A DNA stretch of 64,000 nucleotides from Rouxiella badensis. Its GTDB lineage: Bacteria; Pseudomonadota; Gammaproteobacteria; Enterobacterales; Enterobacteriaceae. A program made the translations under genes and the position numbers. The notes below the pieces were generated by a model. The model made no database searches and was not told the origin of the DNA. It saw only the letters and a program-made list of their open reading frames with translations. This document shows positions 27,988 through 38,217 of this stretch, piece after piece (within the stretch, counting starts at the first letter, position 1; each line of letters starts with the position of its first letter). The stretch spans positions 216,268 to 280,267 of the forward strand of contig NZ_MRWE01000001.1 of the NCBI RefSeq assembly GCF_002093665.1, written 5' to 3'.

Positions 27988-28584
27988 TTGCGAGAAAATA
28001 TTATGCGAAATCGTATTTTGATGCTGTTGTTAGGCGCGATTGTTCTGGTGACTTCGGGCTGTGGTTTTCATCTGCGTGGCACGACCAACGTGCCGAGCGA
28101 TTTGAAAACCATTACCCTCAACAGCTATGACCCTTACGGTCCGCTCACGCGTGAAATTCGCAGCCAGTTAAAACTGAGCGATGTCACCGTAGTGGAACCC
28201 ACGGTTTCCAACAAGAAAAGCCTCCCCGAGCTGCGTATAGTTGGCGCAACGGAGAGCCAGGCGACGGCCTCTATCTTCCAGGACGGCAAGACTGCCGAAT
28301 ACCAGAAAGAAATGACCGTGCGTGCGCAGGTCCTGATGCCGGGTAAAGATATTTACCCTATCAGCGTGACCGTGTTCCGCTCCTTCTTCGATAACCCATT
28401 GGCAGCGTTAGCAAAAGATGCCGAGCAGGACATTATCGACAAAGAGATGCGTGAACAGGCCGCTCAGCAGCTGATTCGTAAACTGCTGACCGTACACGCC
28501 TCAGAGTTGACCAAAAAAGATGTGGTAGACGGTACACCAGAAATCATTAGCGTCGGGAAAGCCCCTGCGGCCAGTACTTACTAG
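27988..28584 (+). CDS. lptE: LPS-assembly lipoprotein LptE
   Basis: 198-residue outer-membrane lipoprotein that plugs the LptD barrel and binds LPS during export. Signal peptide and lipobox LVTSGC with acylated C25, followed by GFHLRGTT as in the family. The family core ([31 protein letters not shown]) is present. Start: AAGGAG sits seven bases before TTG 27988 but 22 bases before the first ATG (28003), so the TTG start is preferred. ATG 28003 would also give an intact signal peptide. Confidence 0.94.
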   Translation: MRENIMRNRILMLLLGAIVLVTSGCGFHLRGTTNVPSDLKTITLNSYDPYGPLTREIRSQLKLSDVTVVEPTVSNKKSLPELRIVGATESQATASIFQDGKTAEYQKEMTVRAQVLMPGKDIYPISVTVFRSFFDNPLAALAKDAEQDIIDKEMREQAAQQLIRKLLTVHASELTKKDVVDGTPEIISVGKAPAASTY

Positions 28585-28586
28585 CT

Positions 28587-29627
28587 ATGACTCGTGTCTA
28601 TCCTGAACAACTTGCCGCGCAGCTCCGAGAGGGGCTGCGCGCTTGTTATTTATTATGCGGTAACGATCCGCTGCTGTTGCAGGAAAGCCAGGACGCCGTG
28701 CGTCAGGCCGCAAATGCAGCACAATTCAACGAACACTTTAGCTTTATTCTTGATGCCCACACCGAGTGGGACAGCATATTCAGCAGTTGCCAGGCGCTGA
28801 GTCTGTTCGCCAGTCGCCAGACCCTGACACTGCACCTTCCCGAAAACGGCCCCTCTGCGCCAATGGCAGAGCAGCTCAAGACGCTGGTCAGCCTGCTGCA
28901 CGACGATATTTTACTGATTCTGCGCGCCAGCAAGCTCACCAAGGCGCAGGAAAATGCGGCCTGGTTCAAGGCACTGAGCGACCGCACGGTATTTGTCACC
29001 TGCCAGACGCCCGAGCAGGCTCAACTGCCGCGCTGGGTTGCCAAACGCGCCAAAGCGCTGTCGCTCGAATTAGATGACCCCGCCAATCAGCTGCTGTGTT
29101 ACTGCTATGAGGGTAACCTGCTCGCGCTGGCCCAGTCGCTCGAAAGGCTTGCCCTGCTCTATCCCGACGGAAAACTGACGCTGCCACGCGTAGAAGACGC
29201 CGTTAATGATGCGGCACACTTTACGCCTTACCATTGGCTCGATGCTATTTTGGCCGGAAAAAGCAAACGTGCCTGGCACATCCTGCGCCAACTGCAGCAG
29301 GAAGACAGCGAACCGGTGATTCTGCTGCGCACTTTGCAACGTGAGCTGCTGATGCTCCTCAATCTGCGCCGCAAGATGGACCAGCAGCCGCTGCGCAACC
29401 TGTTCGACCAGTACAAAGTGTGGCAAAACCGTCGAGCGCTGGTTACGCAGGCGCTACAGCGTCTTTCGCTTGCCCAGCTGAATCAGGCAGTAAAGCTGTT
29501 GACGCAGATGGAAATCCGCCTAAAACAGGACTATGGTCAATCGGTATGGCCCGAACTGGAAAGCCTTTCAATGCTGCTGTGCGGGAAACCCCTTCCGCCC
29601 AGCTTTATTGATTCAGGAACCTTGTAA
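28587..29627 (+). CDS. holA: DNA polymerase III delta subunit
   Basis: 346-residue clamp-loader wrench subunit (E. coli 343) that opens the beta sliding clamp. The N-terminal AAA-like domain lacks a functional Walker A, as expected for delta. The beta-binding region near residues 65-75 ([14 protein letters not shown]) matches the family, and the C-terminal collar domain is helical. Starts two bases after the lptE stop and its stop overlaps the nadD ATG by one base (TAATG). Confidence 0.96.
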   Translation: MTRVYPEQLAAQLREGLRACYLLCGNDPLLLQESQDAVRQAANAAQFNEHFSFILDAHTEWDSIFSSCQALSLFASRQTLTLHLPENGPSAPMAEQLKTLVSLLHDDILLILRASKLTKAQENAAWFKALSDRTVFVTCQTPEQAQLPRWVAKRAKALSLELDDPANQLLCYCYEGNLLALAQSLERLALLYPDGKLTLPRVEDAVNDAAHFTPYHWLDAILAGKSKRAWHILRQLQQEDSEPVILLRTLQRELLMLLNLRRKMDQQPLRNLFDQYKVWQNRRALVTQALQRLSLAQLNQAVKLLTQMEIRLKQDYGQSVWPELESLSMLLCGKPLPPSFIDSGTL

Positions 29628-30292
29628 TGACCCCAGCCACGCACGATGAACACGACCTGATGGCACTGTTCGGCGGCACCTTTGACCCGATTCATTACGG
29701 TCATTTGCGTCCCGTTGAACAATTGGCCCACGAGATCCAGCTTGAGAAAGTGATTCTTCTGCCGAACAATGTGCCGCCGCACCGCCCACAGCCAGAGGCC
29801 ACGCCGTCTCAGCGACTCAAAATGGCCCAGTTGGCAGTTGAAGGTAACCCATTGTTTTCAGTGGACTCTCGTGAACTTCAGCGCGATACGCCCTCCTACA
29901 CTATTGAGACTCTTGCAACGTTACGTAAAGAACGTGGCACTCAACAGCCTTTGGCGTTTATTATTGGCCAAGATTCATTACTAACGCTTTACAAATGGCA
30001 CCGCTGGGAGTCTTTACTCGACGTGTGTCATCTGGTGGTTTTAGCCCGCCCGGGATATGGCAGCGAGCTGGACACGCCCGAGTTACAGCGTTGGTACGAT
30101 GCGCACAAGACAGAAGATGCCGGTCAGCTCAGGCAACGTCCTCAAGGCTATATTTATCAGGCCAACACGCCGCTGCTGGATATTTCGGCTACCGAAATCC
30201 GTCAGCGCCGCCACGAGGGCCGCGATTGCTCAGATTTACTTCCCTTCTCCGTTGAGCGCTATATCGAATCACAGGGGTTGTACCGCGCGTAG
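29627..30292 (+). CDS. nadD: Nicotinate-mononucleotide adenylyltransferase
   Basis: 221 residues (E. coli 213). It joins NaMN and ATP to form deamido-NAD in NAD synthesis. The nucleotidyltransferase motif [11 protein letters not shown] is at 16-26, and the C-terminal ISATEIR motif near 185 replaces the canonical ISxTxxR. The start overlaps the holA stop; ten extra N-terminal residues precede the conserved LMALFGGTF, and an ATG at codon 12 is a less likely alternative because the first ATG is coupled to holA and preceded by AGGAA. Confidence 0.95.
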   Translation: MTPATHDEHDLMALFGGTFDPIHYGHLRPVEQLAHEIQLEKVILLPNNVPPHRPQPEATPSQRLKMAQLAVEGNPLFSVDSRELQRDTPSYTIETLATLRKERGTQQPLAFIIGQDSLLTLYKWHRWESLLDVCHLVVLARPGYGSELDTPELQRWYDAHKTEDAGQLRQRPQGYIYQANTPLLDISATEIRQRRHEGRDCSDLLPFSVERYIESQGLYRA

Positions 30293-30358
30293 ACAACGCG
30301 TGTTATACTCCGCCGCTTAATTTTCGGTTCCAGACTACTCAATCCCCAGGGGGAATCT

Positions 30359-30676
30359 TTGCAAGGTAAAGCGCTCCAAGAATTCGTCATCGACAAAGTT
30401 GATGACCTCAAAGCCCAAGACATCGTTGCTATCGACGTTGCTGGCAAATCAAGCATCACCGACTGCATGGTCATCTGCACCGGCACCTCTAGCCGTCACG
30501 TTGTTTCCATCGCCGGTCACCTGGTTGAAGAAGCCAAGGCAGCAGGCCTTGAAGCTCACGGCATCAAAGGCATTAACGAAGCTGACTGGGTTGTTGTTGA
30601 CCTCGGTGAAGTGATCGTTCACGTCATGCAGGAAGAAAGCCGCGTGCTGTACGAACTCGAGAAACTCTGGGGTTAA
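30359..30676 (+). CDS. rsfS: Ribosomal silencing factor RsfS
   Basis: 105 residues, the E. coli YbeB length. It binds ribosomal protein L14 and blocks subunit joining when nutrients run low. Start is TTG ([13 protein letters not shown]) with AGGGGGAA upstream; the aligned E. coli protein also begins MQGKALQ. Conserved [18 protein letters not shown] and [16 protein letters not shown] blocks present. Three bases separate it from rlmH. Confidence 0.96.
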   Translation: MQGKALQEFVIDKVDDLKAQDIVAIDVAGKSSITDCMVICTGTSSRHVVSIAGHLVEEAKAAGLEAHGIKGINEADWVVVDLGEVIVHVMQEESRVLYELEKLWG

Positions 30677-30679
30677 TGA

Positions 30680-31150
30680 GTGAAGCTGCAACTCGTCGCC
30701 GTAGGTACGAAAATGCCCGATTGGGTGCAGACTGGCTTCACGGATTATCTCCGCCGTTTCCCAAAAGACATGCCGTTTGAGTTGATTGAAGTCCCCGCGG
30801 GTAAACGCGGGAAAAACGCAGATATCAAACGCATTCTTGAAAAAGAAGGCGAACAGATGCTGTCGGTGGTTGGAAAAGGCAATCGTATTGTTACGCTGGA
30901 TATTCCGGGAACCCCCTGGGAGACCCCGCAGTTGGCCCAACAGCTTGAGCGCTGGAAGCAGGACGGCAGAGATGTCAGTTTGCTCATCGGCGGTCCTGAA
31001 GGGCTGGCACCGGCATGCAAGGAGGCTGCGGTTCAGAGCTGGTCGCTCTCTCCGCTGACGCTACCACACCCGCTGGTTCGGGTTCTGGTGGCCGAAAGCC
31101 TTTATCGTGCCTGGAGTATTACCACTAATCATCCGTACCACCGCGAATAA
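30680..31150 (+). CDS. rlmH: 23S rRNA pseudouridine-1915 N3-methyltransferase RlmH
   Basis: 156-residue SPOUT methyltransferase (E. coli 155) acting on the 70S ribosome at helix 69. The trefoil-knot SAM site is in LLIGGPEG (101-108), and the C-terminal [20 protein letters not shown] with the terminal HPYHRE is nearly invariant. Start is GTG at 30680, overlapping a TGAGTGA sequence right after rsfS. Second gene of rsfS-rlmH-mrdA-mrdB-rlpA. Confidence 0.97.
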   Translation: MKLQLVAVGTKMPDWVQTGFTDYLRRFPKDMPFELIEVPAGKRGKNADIKRILEKEGEQMLSVVGKGNRIVTLDIPGTPWETPQLAQQLERWKQDGRDVSLLIGGPEGLAPACKEAAVQSWSLSPLTLPHPLVRVLVAESLYRAWSITTNHPYHRE

Positions 31151-31192
31151 TCGGTAGGTCAATATCAGCAGCACAGTGGATTAAGTAGTGGG

Positions 31193-33097
31193 ATGAAAAT
31201 AGACCGTAATCCTTTTCGCGACTATTCGGCTGAATCAGCCCTCTTTGTGCGCCGTGCACTGGTGGCGCTTTTTGGCATTCTGCTGCTTAGCAGCATACTG
31301 GTTTACAATCTATACACTATCCAGGTGGTGCGTTTTCAGGATTATCAAACCCGATCGAACGATAACCGCATCAAGCTCATTCCCATTGCACCGAGTCGTG
31401 GAATTATCTACGACCGAAATGGCACCCCGCTGGCGCTTAATCGCACCATCTATCAGCTGGAAATGATGCCAGAGAAGGTCGACGACGTTAAAAATACGCT
31501 GATTGCGTTGACGACGATTGTCGATCTCACCTCTGAAGATATTGAAAACTTCTACAAAGAACGCAAACGTGCGCGACGCTTCACCTCTATTCCGGTAAAA
31601 GTGGGATTAACCGAGGTGCAGGTGGCGCGTTTTGCGGTCAACCAATTCAAATTCCCCGGCGTTGAAGTCAAAGGCTATCAGCGCCGCTATTACCCTTACG
31701 GTTCCGCGCTGACACACGTGATTGGTTATGTTTCAAAAATTAACGATCGCGACGTTGAAAGGCTGGACAAAGACGGTATTCTTGCTAACTACGCCGCGAC
31801 GCACGACATCGGCAAGCTGGGCATTGAGCGTTACTACGAAAGCACGCTACACGGCAAAACGGGCTACGCCGAAGTTGAAGTCAACAACCGTGGCAGAGTT
31901 ATCCGTCAGCTACACGAAGAGCCGCCTCAGGCCGGCAAAGACATTACGCTTACGCTCGATCTCCCGCTGCAAATCTATATTGAACAGCTGCTGAGCGGCA
32001 GCCGCGCCGCAGTAGTGGTCACAGATCCGCGCGATGGCAGCATTCGGGCGCTTGTTTCCAACCCAAGCTACGATCCGAATCTGTTTGTAGACGGAATTTC
32101 CAGCAAGGATTACAACACCTTGCTCAACGATCCCGATCGGCCGCTCATCAACCGCGCGACGCAGGGGGTGTATCCTCCCGCCTCGACGGTCAAACCGTAC
32201 ATCGCCGTTTCATCGCTGACCGCGGGCGTGATTACCAAAAATACGTCGCTGTTTGACCCCGGATGGTGGCAACTTCCCGGCTCGGACAAGCGTTATCGAG
32301 ACTGGAAACACTGGGGTCACGGTCGATTGAATGTGACAAAAGCCCTTGAGGAGTCGGCGGATACCTTCTTCTATCAGGTGGCCTACGATATGGGCATCGA
32401 CCGTCTGTCAGAGTGGATGTCGAAATTTGGCTACGGCCAGTATACCGGCATCGATCTCTCGGAAGAACGTAATGGCAACATGCCGACGCGCGACTGGAAG
32501 ATGAAACGCTTTAAAAAGCCGTGGTATCAGGGTGACACCATCCCGGTAGGGATCGGACAAGGCTACTGGACCGCGACACCGATTCAGAACATGAAGGCGC
32601 TAACCACGCTGATTAACGACGGCAACGTCAAAACGCCTCACCTGCTGCTCAACACACAGGACGGTGCCACCAAGGTGCCGTACCAACAGCAGGAAACGAC
32701 GCAGATTGGCGATATCCATTCCGGGTATTGGGAGCTGGCGAAAGACGGCATGTTTGGCGTAGCAAACCGTTCGAACGGGACCGCACGTAAATACTTTATG
32801 GATGCGCCGTATAAAGCCGCGGCGAAATCCGGTACTGCCCAGGTTTACGGCCTCAAAGCCAATGAAACCTATAATGCACATAAAATTGCAGAGCATCTGC
32901 GTGACCACAAGCTGATGAACGCCTTTGCGCCTTACGACAACCCTACCGTTGCAGTCAACGTAGTGTTGGAAAACGGCGGTATCGGGCCCGCCGTGGGGAC
33001 CATCGTCCGCCAGATCCTCGACCATATCTTATTGGGCGACAATACGACAAAATTACCGGACGAAGCGCCTGCTGCGCCCGGCATTGAAGGTGATTAA
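31193..33097 (+). CDS. mrdA: Penicillin-binding protein 2
   Basis: 634-residue class B PBP (E. coli 633), the transpeptidase of the rod-shape elongasome. One N-terminal membrane helix (about 22-45), a non-catalytic pedestal with SRGIIYDRNG (68-77), then the transpeptidase domain. Catalytic Ser is S331 in STVK (331-334), with SAD in EESADTFF and KSGT near the C-terminus. The residue before the catalytic serine is Ala (PPAS) where E. coli has Gly. Seven bases separate it from mrdB. Confidence 0.97.
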   Translation: MKIDRNPFRDYSAESALFVRRALVALFGILLLSSILVYNLYTIQVVRFQDYQTRSNDNRIKLIPIAPSRGIIYDRNGTPLALNRTIYQLEMMPEKVDDVKNTLIALTTIVDLTSEDIENFYKERKRARRFTSIPVKVGLTEVQVARFAVNQFKFPGVEVKGYQRRYYPYGSALTHVIGYVSKINDRDVERLDKDGILANYAATHDIGKLGIERYYESTLHGKTGYAEVEVNNRGRVIRQLHEEPPQAGKDITLTLDLPLQIYIEQLLSGSRAAVVVTDPRDGSIRALVSNPSYDPNLFVDGISSKDYNTLLNDPDRPLINRATQGVYPPASTVKPYIAVSSLTAGVITKNTSLFDPGWWQLPGSDKRYRDWKHWGHGRLNVTKALEESADTFFYQVAYDMGIDRLSEWMSKFGYGQYTGIDLSEERNGNMPTRDWKMKRFKKPWYQGDTIPVGIGQGYWTATPIQNMKALTTLINDGNVKTPHLLLNTQDGATKVPYQQQETTQIGDIHSGYWELAKDGMFGVANRSNGTARKYFMDAPYKAAAKSGTAQVYGLKANETYNAHKIAEHLRDHKLMNAFAPYDNPTVAVNVVLENGGIGPAVGTIVRQILDHILLGDNTTKLPDEAPAAPGIEGD

Positions 33098-33103
33098 CGT
33101 AGA

Positions 33104-34216
33104 ATGACTGAGAGCCAACAGAAAGGGTCGCTGTGGACCAAGATGCACATCGACATCACTATGCTGCTTATCGTACTGGCGTTGCTGGTCTATAGCGCGT
33201 TCGTTATCTGGAGCGCGAGCGGTCAGGACGTCGGTATGATGGAGCGCAAACTCGCGCAGATTGCCGGAGGACTGGTTATCATGCTGGTGCTGGCGCAGGT
33301 TCCCCCCCGCGTGTATGAAAGCTGGGCGCCCTATCTCTACATCTTCTGTATTTTCCTGCTGGTATTGGTAGACGTGTTTGGACAGGTCAGTAAAGGCGCC
33401 CAGCGCTGGCTCGATCTGGGCTTCGTACGTTTCCAGCCCTCGGAGCTGGCGAAAATTGCCGTACCGCTGATGGTGGCACGCTTTATTAACCGCGATATCT
33501 GCCCGCCTTCGTTGAAAAATACTGCCATTGCGTTGGTGCTGGTGTTTGTTCCCACCTTGCTGGTCGCCGCACAGCCGGACCTCGGAACCGCAATCCTGAT
33601 TGCCGCCTCCGGCATCTTTGTGCTTTTCCTCTCCGGCATGAGCTGGAAGCTTATTGCCTGCGCGGCCGTGCTGGTGGCAGCCTTTATTCCTATCCTGTGG
33701 TTCTTCCTGATGCACGACTATCAGCGAGACCGCGTGATGATGCTGCTTAACCCGGAAAGTGACCCGCTCGGGGCCGGTTATCACATTATTCAGTCCAAGA
33801 TTGCCATCGGTTCTGGCGGTTTCTCCGGCAAAGGTTGGCTGCACGGCACTCAGTCACAGCTTGAATTCTTGCCCGAGCGCCACACCGACTTTATCTTCGC
33901 GGTATTGGCCGAGGAACTGGGCCTGCAGGGCGTCCTGGTGCTGCTGGCGCTCTATCTGGGCCTGATCACCCGTGGGCTGGTAATTGCAGCAAAAGCGCAA
34001 ACTACTTTCGGCCGCGTTATGTCGGGAGGGTTAATGCTAATATTCTTTGTCTATGTCTTTGTAAACATTGGCATGGTGAGTGGTATAGTGCCGGTAGTAG
34101 GGGTTCCTTTACCTCTGGTCAGTTATGGTGGTTCAGCGCTAATCGTGCTGATGGCTGGGTTTGGTATCGTCATGTCGATACATACTCATCGAAAAATGTT
34201 ATCAAAAAATTTATAG
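33104..34216 (+). CDS. mrdB: Rod-shape SEDS glycosyltransferase RodA
   Basis: 370 residues, the E. coli length. Ten-helix SEDS-family peptidoglycan polymerase that works with PBP2. Conserved SEDS segments are seen: [22 protein letters not shown] (about 87-108), QPDLGTAIL (about 157-165) and the extracellular [16 protein letters not shown] segment with the catalytic-type Asp (about 263). Directly follows mrdA; rlpA begins nine bases later. Confidence 0.97.
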   Translation: MTESQQKGSLWTKMHIDITMLLIVLALLVYSAFVIWSASGQDVGMMERKLAQIAGGLVIMLVLAQVPPRVYESWAPYLYIFCIFLLVLVDVFGQVSKGAQRWLDLGFVRFQPSELAKIAVPLMVARFINRDICPPSLKNTAIALVLVFVPTLLVAAQPDLGTAILIAASGIFVLFLSGMSWKLIACAAVLVAAFIPILWFFLMHDYQRDRVMMLLNPESDPLGAGYHIIQSKIAIGSGGFSGKGWLHGTQSQLEFLPERHTDFIFAVLAEELGLQGVLVLLALYLGLITRGLVIAAKAQTTFGRVMSGGLMLIFFVYVFVNIGMVSGIVPVVGVPLPLVSYGGSALIVLMAGFGIVMSIHTHRKMLSKNL

Positions 34217-34225
34217 GGGTGAGCA

Positions 34226-35398
34226 ATGCGCAAGGAGTGGGTAGGGGCGATTATCGCCGGGCTGTTATTGAGTGCCTGTAGTTCTCCAGACAACCAACCG
34301 CAGCAGGCCGCGCCAGAGCCCGCCTATAATGGGCCGGTAGTCGAGATTGGCGGTGCCTATCCGGTCTATGAGCCTCTGAATGCGAATGCCAACAACGACT
34401 ACAGCGCCAACGGCAACAGCTACAAAATCATTCGCGATGCGTCTCGCTTTACGCAGACCGGTACCGCGACCTGGTACGGCAACGAAGCCGGTAGCAACGT
34501 TACCGCCAGCGGCGAAGAGTTCGATCCTTCGGCAATGACTGCGGCTCACCCGACGCTGCCGATCCCAAGCTACGTGCGCGTGACCAACTTGTCCAATGGC
34601 CGCATGCTGGTAGTCCGTATTAATGACCGCGGTCCGTTCACCTCTGACAAGATTATCGATTTGTCTAAAGCGGCCTTCGATCGCCTTAACCTGACCAACA
34701 GCACCCGCGTTAAGCTCGACATCATTAACGTCGCGCCGGACGGCACGCTGTCTGGCCCGGGCACCATTGGTACCACCGTTGCCAGACAGACCTACGCCCT
34801 GCCCGCACGCCCTAGCCTCGGCTCAAGCGACATGGGCACGCCGGTCCTGTCCGCGCCACCGGCCATCGGTGCCGCCGTCCGTCCCGTCGACAACAGCACG
34901 CTGAACACCCAGAACGATGATTCAACCAGCGATGAGGATAGCGCGGGAGCGGGCGCAAGCGCCTCTAACGGCGGCGGTTTCCTTCAGGCTCCGAAGCCTT
35001 TACCTGCGGGCGTGCTTGAGACCAGCGAACCTGCACCCGTTGCAGCGGATGATGATGCACCGGTTGCCAGCGCAAACACCTCTCGCACCGCGATGGCCGC
35101 CGCCCCGGTGGTTGCCGCGCCAGTGGTTGCTCGTCCGGCTACCCATCAGTCTGCGCCGGTATCCGGGGGTGGATACATGGTGCAGGTGGGCGCGCTGAGC
35201 AATCCGCAAAACGCAGAAATCTGGCAGAAGAGCCTGAGCAAACGCTTCGCCGTACCTGGAAAAGTGCAGCCTAACGGCAGCAATTACCGCGTACAGTTGG
35301 GGCCATTCAGCAGCCGCCAGCAGGCCGTACAACTGCAACAGCGACTGTCGAGTGAAGCGCAGCAGCAGTCGTTTGTAGTATCGGCGTCTGCGATGTAA
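34226..35398 (+). CDS. rlpA: Septal-ring lytic transglycosylase RlpA
   Basis: 390-residue outer-membrane lipoprotein. Lipobox LLSAC with acylated C18. A double-psi beta-barrel transglycosylase domain (about 74-165) with TGTATWYGNEAGSNVTASGE and INDRGPF is followed by a low-complexity Ala/Pro/Ser linker (about 190-310). A C-terminal SPOR domain (about 312-388) binds denuded glycan at the septum. Ribosome site GGGGTGAG. Last gene of the mrd cluster before a degenerate ERIC and dacA. Confidence 0.96.
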   Translation: MRKEWVGAIIAGLLLSACSSPDNQPQQAAPEPAYNGPVVEIGGAYPVYEPLNANANNDYSANGNSYKIIRDASRFTQTGTATWYGNEAGSNVTASGEEFDPSAMTAAHPTLPIPSYVRVTNLSNGRMLVVRINDRGPFTSDKIIDLSKAAFDRLNLTNSTRVKLDIINVAPDGTLSGPGTIGTTVARQTYALPARPSLGSSDMGTPVLSAPPAIGAAVRPVDNSTLNTQNDDSTSDEDSAGAGASASNGGGFLQAPKPLPAGVLETSEPAPVAADDDAPVASANTSRTAMAAAPVVAAPVVARPATHQSAPVSGGGYMVQVGALSNPQNAEIWQKSLSKRFAVPGKVQPNGSNYRVQLGPFSSRQQAVQLQQRLSSEAQQQSFVVSASAM

Positions 35399-35401
35399 TC
35401 G

Positions 35402-35540
35402 TAGTCAACGCGCCCCGCGAGGTCATGGGCGCTGCCGCAGGCTGGCAAGTGCGTTAATTCGCTGAGCTGATGCAAGTCAGTGATTCGTGTTAACCCCTAC
35501 GGCCAACGCTGCGACAGCGCCCAAAATCAGGCGGGGTAAC
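35402..35540. repeat. Degenerate ERIC element between rlpA and dacA
   Basis: The core GGCAAGTGCGTTAATTCGCTG...GAGCTGATGCAAGTCAGTGATTCGTG, then GGCCAACGCTGCG, matches the ERIC order GGCAAGTGAGTGAATCC / GAGCTTAC / AAGTAAGTGATTCGGG / GCCAAC with many substitutions. The terminal repeats are barely recognisable, so the borders are approximate. Confidence 0.62.
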
Positions 35541-35605
35541 ATGTTGTAAAAATCGGTAAATCCCCGCAAGCCATCGTATTGGAAGATGTCTGATTGTTAC
35601 GGTTC

Positions 35606-35614
35606 TGATATAGT
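35606..35614 (+). promoter_or_regulatory. dacA extended -10
   Basis: TGATATAGT has the extended -10 shape (TGn-TATAAT with one mismatch), 46 bases before the dacA ATG. No good -35 was found. Confidence 0.4.
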
Positions 35615-35659
35615 GTGGCACGTTTTTAATTTACCTATACGGATGTTGTTGTCTCAATC

Positions 35660-36871
35660 ATGAAACTTGCTACTCCTTCTCGTTTAGTCAAGGGCATCGC
35701 GCTTGGCACCGTCATTACTTTCTGTTCAACGTCCGCCGTTTTTGCTGACGATGTCAATCTGAAGACCATGATCCCTGGCGTTCCGCAAATTGATGCCGAA
35801 GCCTATGTTCTGATTGATTACAACTCGGGCAAAGTGCTGGCTGAAATGAACGCCGATGCGCGTCGCGATCCGGCCAGTCTGACTAAAATGATGACCAGCT
35901 ACGTGATTGGGCAAGCCATCAAGTCAGGTAAAATTACCCCGACTGACGTCGTTACCGTCGGTAAAGACGCCTGGGCAACCGGAAACCCGGTCTTCAAAGG
36001 CTCATCCCTGATGTTCCTCAAGCCCGGCGACCGCGTCCCTGTCTCTGAGCTGAACCGCGGTATCATTTTGCAATCGGGTAACGACGCCTGCGTCGCCATG
36101 GCTGACTACGTCGCCGGCAGTCAGGACGCCTTCGTGGGTCTGATGAACAACTACGTAAATGCGCTGGGCCTGAAAAACACCCACTTCGGCACCGTGCACG
36201 GCCTCGACGCAGACGGTCAATACAGCTCGGCGCGCGACATGGCGCTGATCGGTCAAGCGCTGATCCGCGACGTTCCAGAAGAGTATGCAACCTACAAAGA
36301 GAAAGAGTTTACCTTCAACAATATCCGCCAGATGAACCGTAACGGCCTGCTGTGGGACTCTAGCCTGCAGGTTGACGGCATCAAGACCGGTCACACCGAA
36401 TCGGCGGGCTATAACCTGGTTGCCTCTGCCACCGAAGGCCAGATGCGTTTGATCTCCGCCGTCATGGGCGGTCACACCTATAAAGGTCGTGAAGTTGAAA
36501 GTAAAAAACTGCTGACCTGGGGCTTCCGTTTCTTCGAAACCGTGGCACCGCTGAAAGCCGGTAAAGAATTTGCGTCAGAGCCTGTCTGGTTTGGTAACAC
36601 CGATCGCGTTGAGCTGGGCGTTGATAAAGATGCCTACCTGACCATCCCACGCGGCCGCATGAAAGATCTGAAAGCCAGCTACGTGCTTAACAACACCGAG
36701 CTGCATGCACCATTGCAGAAAAATCAGGTAGTTGGCACGATTAACTTCCAACTGGACGGCAAAACTATCGATCAGCGTCCTCTTGTGGTGCTAAACGAAG
36801 TAAAAGAAGGCGGATTCGTCAGCCGCATCGTGGACTATATTAAACTGATGTTCCATCATTGGTTTGGCTAA
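35660..36871 (+). CDS. dacA: D-alanyl-D-alanine carboxypeptidase PBP5
   Basis: 403 residues (E. coli 403). Signal peptide ending in AVFA before DDVNL (about residue 29). Catalytic SxxK is S73-x-x-K76 (SLTK), with SGN in [11 protein letters not shown] and KTG in [13 protein letters not shown]. The C-terminal beta domain (about 290-380) is followed by the amphipathic membrane anchor [17 protein letters not shown]. It trims pentapeptides and sets cell shape. Confidence 0.97.
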   Translation: MKLATPSRLVKGIALGTVITFCSTSAVFADDVNLKTMIPGVPQIDAEAYVLIDYNSGKVLAEMNADARRDPASLTKMMTSYVIGQAIKSGKITPTDVVTVGKDAWATGNPVFKGSSLMFLKPGDRVPVSELNRGIILQSGNDACVAMADYVAGSQDAFVGLMNNYVNALGLKNTHFGTVHGLDADGQYSSARDMALIGQALIRDVPEEYATYKEKEFTFNNIRQMNRNGLLWDSSLQVDGIKTGHTESAGYNLVASATEGQMRLISAVMGGHTYKGREVESKKLLTWGFRFFETVAPLKAGKEFASEPVWFGNTDRVELGVDKDAYLTIPRGRMKDLKASYVLNNTELHAPLQKNQVVGTINFQLDGKTIDQRPLVVLNEVKEGGFVSRIVDYIKLMFHHWFG

Positions 36872-36936
36872 AACACCGCGACAGGGGTTGAAAATGTGCA
36901 CTTTAACCCCACATGTTTAGTATATAATTCTAGTTA

Positions 36937-36960
36937 TAACTCCCGCTGCGGCGGGAGTTA
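36937..36960 (+). terminator. Hairpin in dacA-ybeD gap
   Basis: Perfect 10-bp stem TAACTCCCGC-TGCG-GCGGGAGTTA, but followed by TGGTTTATAC rather than a T-run, so it is a weak terminator at best or an mRNA-stabilising fold. A TATATAATTC sequence just ahead (36920) may be the -10 of a ybeD promoter. Confidence 0.45.
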
Positions 36961-37002
36961 TGGTTTATACATCTTAATAGCAGTTACTACGCGGGAGTGC
37001 AC

Positions 37003-37266
37003 ATGAAAACCAAACTGAACGAACTACTCGAATTCCCCTGCTCATTCACTTATAAAGTGATGGGTCTGGCGCAGCCCGAGTTGGTTGACCAGGTTGTGGA
37101 AGTCGTGCAGCGTCACGCGCCTGGCGATTACAACCCGCAGGTGAAACCAAGCAGCAAAGGCAACTACCATTCCGTTTCGATTACCATTACCGCAACTCAC
37201 ATCGATCAGGTCGAAACCCTGTACGATGAGCTAGGTAACCTCGAAATCGTGCGTATGGTTCTGTAA
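37003..37266 (+). CDS. ybeD: DUF493 family protein YbeD
   Basis: 87 residues, the same as E. coli YbeD. Small ferredoxin-like fold resembling the ACT-type regulatory domain; function unknown, found beside lipB in many enterics. Conserved [17 protein letters not shown] and YHSVSITI segments. A GTG two codons upstream is in frame, but GGGAG before ATG 37003 and family alignment set the start. Confidence 0.95.
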   Translation: MKTKLNELLEFPCSFTYKVMGLAQPELVDQVVEVVQRHAPGDYNPQVKPSSKGNYHSVSITITATHIDQVETLYDELGNLEIVRMVL

Positions 37267-37277
37267 GCCAAGCAAAT

Positions 37278-37316
37278 ATCAGCGTAACGCGTAATGTGTT
37301 ACGCTGATTTTCTTTA
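37278..37316 (+). terminator. ybeD terminator
   Basis: ATCAGCGTAAC and GTTACGCTGAT form a perfect 11-bp stem around GCGTAATGT, then TTTTCTTTA. Confidence 0.88.
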
Positions 37317-37334
37317 TATTGCCCTATTCTCAGA

Positions 37335-38039
37335 ATGACGATAACTGCCGTGCAACGAGAAAAACTGCAAGACCGCATCACCCTGCGCCAGCTTGGCCTG
37401 CAACCCTACGAACCCGTCTCCCGTGCCATGCACATCTTCACCGATTTACGCACTCCCGAAACTCAGGACGAAATCTGGCTGGTCGAACACCCAAAGGTCT
37501 TTACTCAGGGCCAGGCCGGTAAAGCCGAACACGTGCTTTCTCCGGGCGATATTCCGGTCATTCAGAGCGATCGCGGCGGTCAGGTGACCTATCATGGGCC
37601 GGGCCAGCAGGTGATGTACGTGATGGTCGATATCAAGCGCCGTAAAATGGGCGTGCGTGAACTGGTGACCGCCATAGAGCAAACCGTGGTCGATACGCTG
37701 GCGTTTTTCGATATCGAAGCCTATCCGCGCGCCGATGCGCCCGGCGTCTACGTTGACGGCAAGAAAATCTGCTCGCTGGGACTGCGCATCCGCCGTGGCT
37801 GTTCGCTGCACGGGCTGGCGCTGAATATCGATATGGATTTAGAACCTTTTCTGCGCATCAATCCCTGCGGTTATGCCGGTCTGGAGATGACCCAGGCGAG
37901 TCGAGTCAAGCCGGGTATCACCGTTGAGCAGGTTATGCCGGTTTTAGTTAAATCTTTTAACAAACAGCTAGGCTATCATCAGGTTGATTATCACCCTTGG
38001 CAGCTGGAAGATTATCCCGTACCGACGTTAAATCGATAG
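37335..38039 (+). CDS. lipB: Lipoyl(octanoyl) transferase
   Basis: 234 residues (E. coli 213; the extra length is at both ends). Transfers octanoate from octanoyl-ACP to lipoyl domains. The family pocket [12 protein letters not shown] (80-91) and catalytic pair K144 ([14 protein letters not shown]) and C178 (INPCGYAG) are in place. GTG at 37350 is an alternative start. Product feeds LipA, whose gene is next. Confidence 0.95.
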   Translation: MTITAVQREKLQDRITLRQLGLQPYEPVSRAMHIFTDLRTPETQDEIWLVEHPKVFTQGQAGKAEHVLSPGDIPVIQSDRGGQVTYHGPGQQVMYVMVDIKRRKMGVRELVTAIEQTVVDTLAFFDIEAYPRADAPGVYVDGKKICSLGLRIRRGCSLHGLALNIDMDLEPFLRINPCGYAGLEMTQASRVKPGITVEQVMPVLVKSFNKQLGYHQVDYHPWQLEDYPVPTLNR

Positions 38040-38217
38040 CCCACAGAGGCGAAATTTTACATTTTTATAACAGAGCAAGTTGTCGTTACTTTAAGCTATC
38101 TCGCTTCAATGATATAATTTCTGCATAATTTCAATTATTTTTTTAATGAAGCAGTTAGTTCATTGAATGTCATGAAAAATCTCGCCCGCGAGAGACGATA
38201 CTGGAAACTGCACGATT

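Noticed and set aside
33053..33844. 263-residue frame antisense to mrdB
   Set aside because: Shadow of the hydrophobic RodA gene; composition is His/Gln/Arg-rich and no family is recognised.
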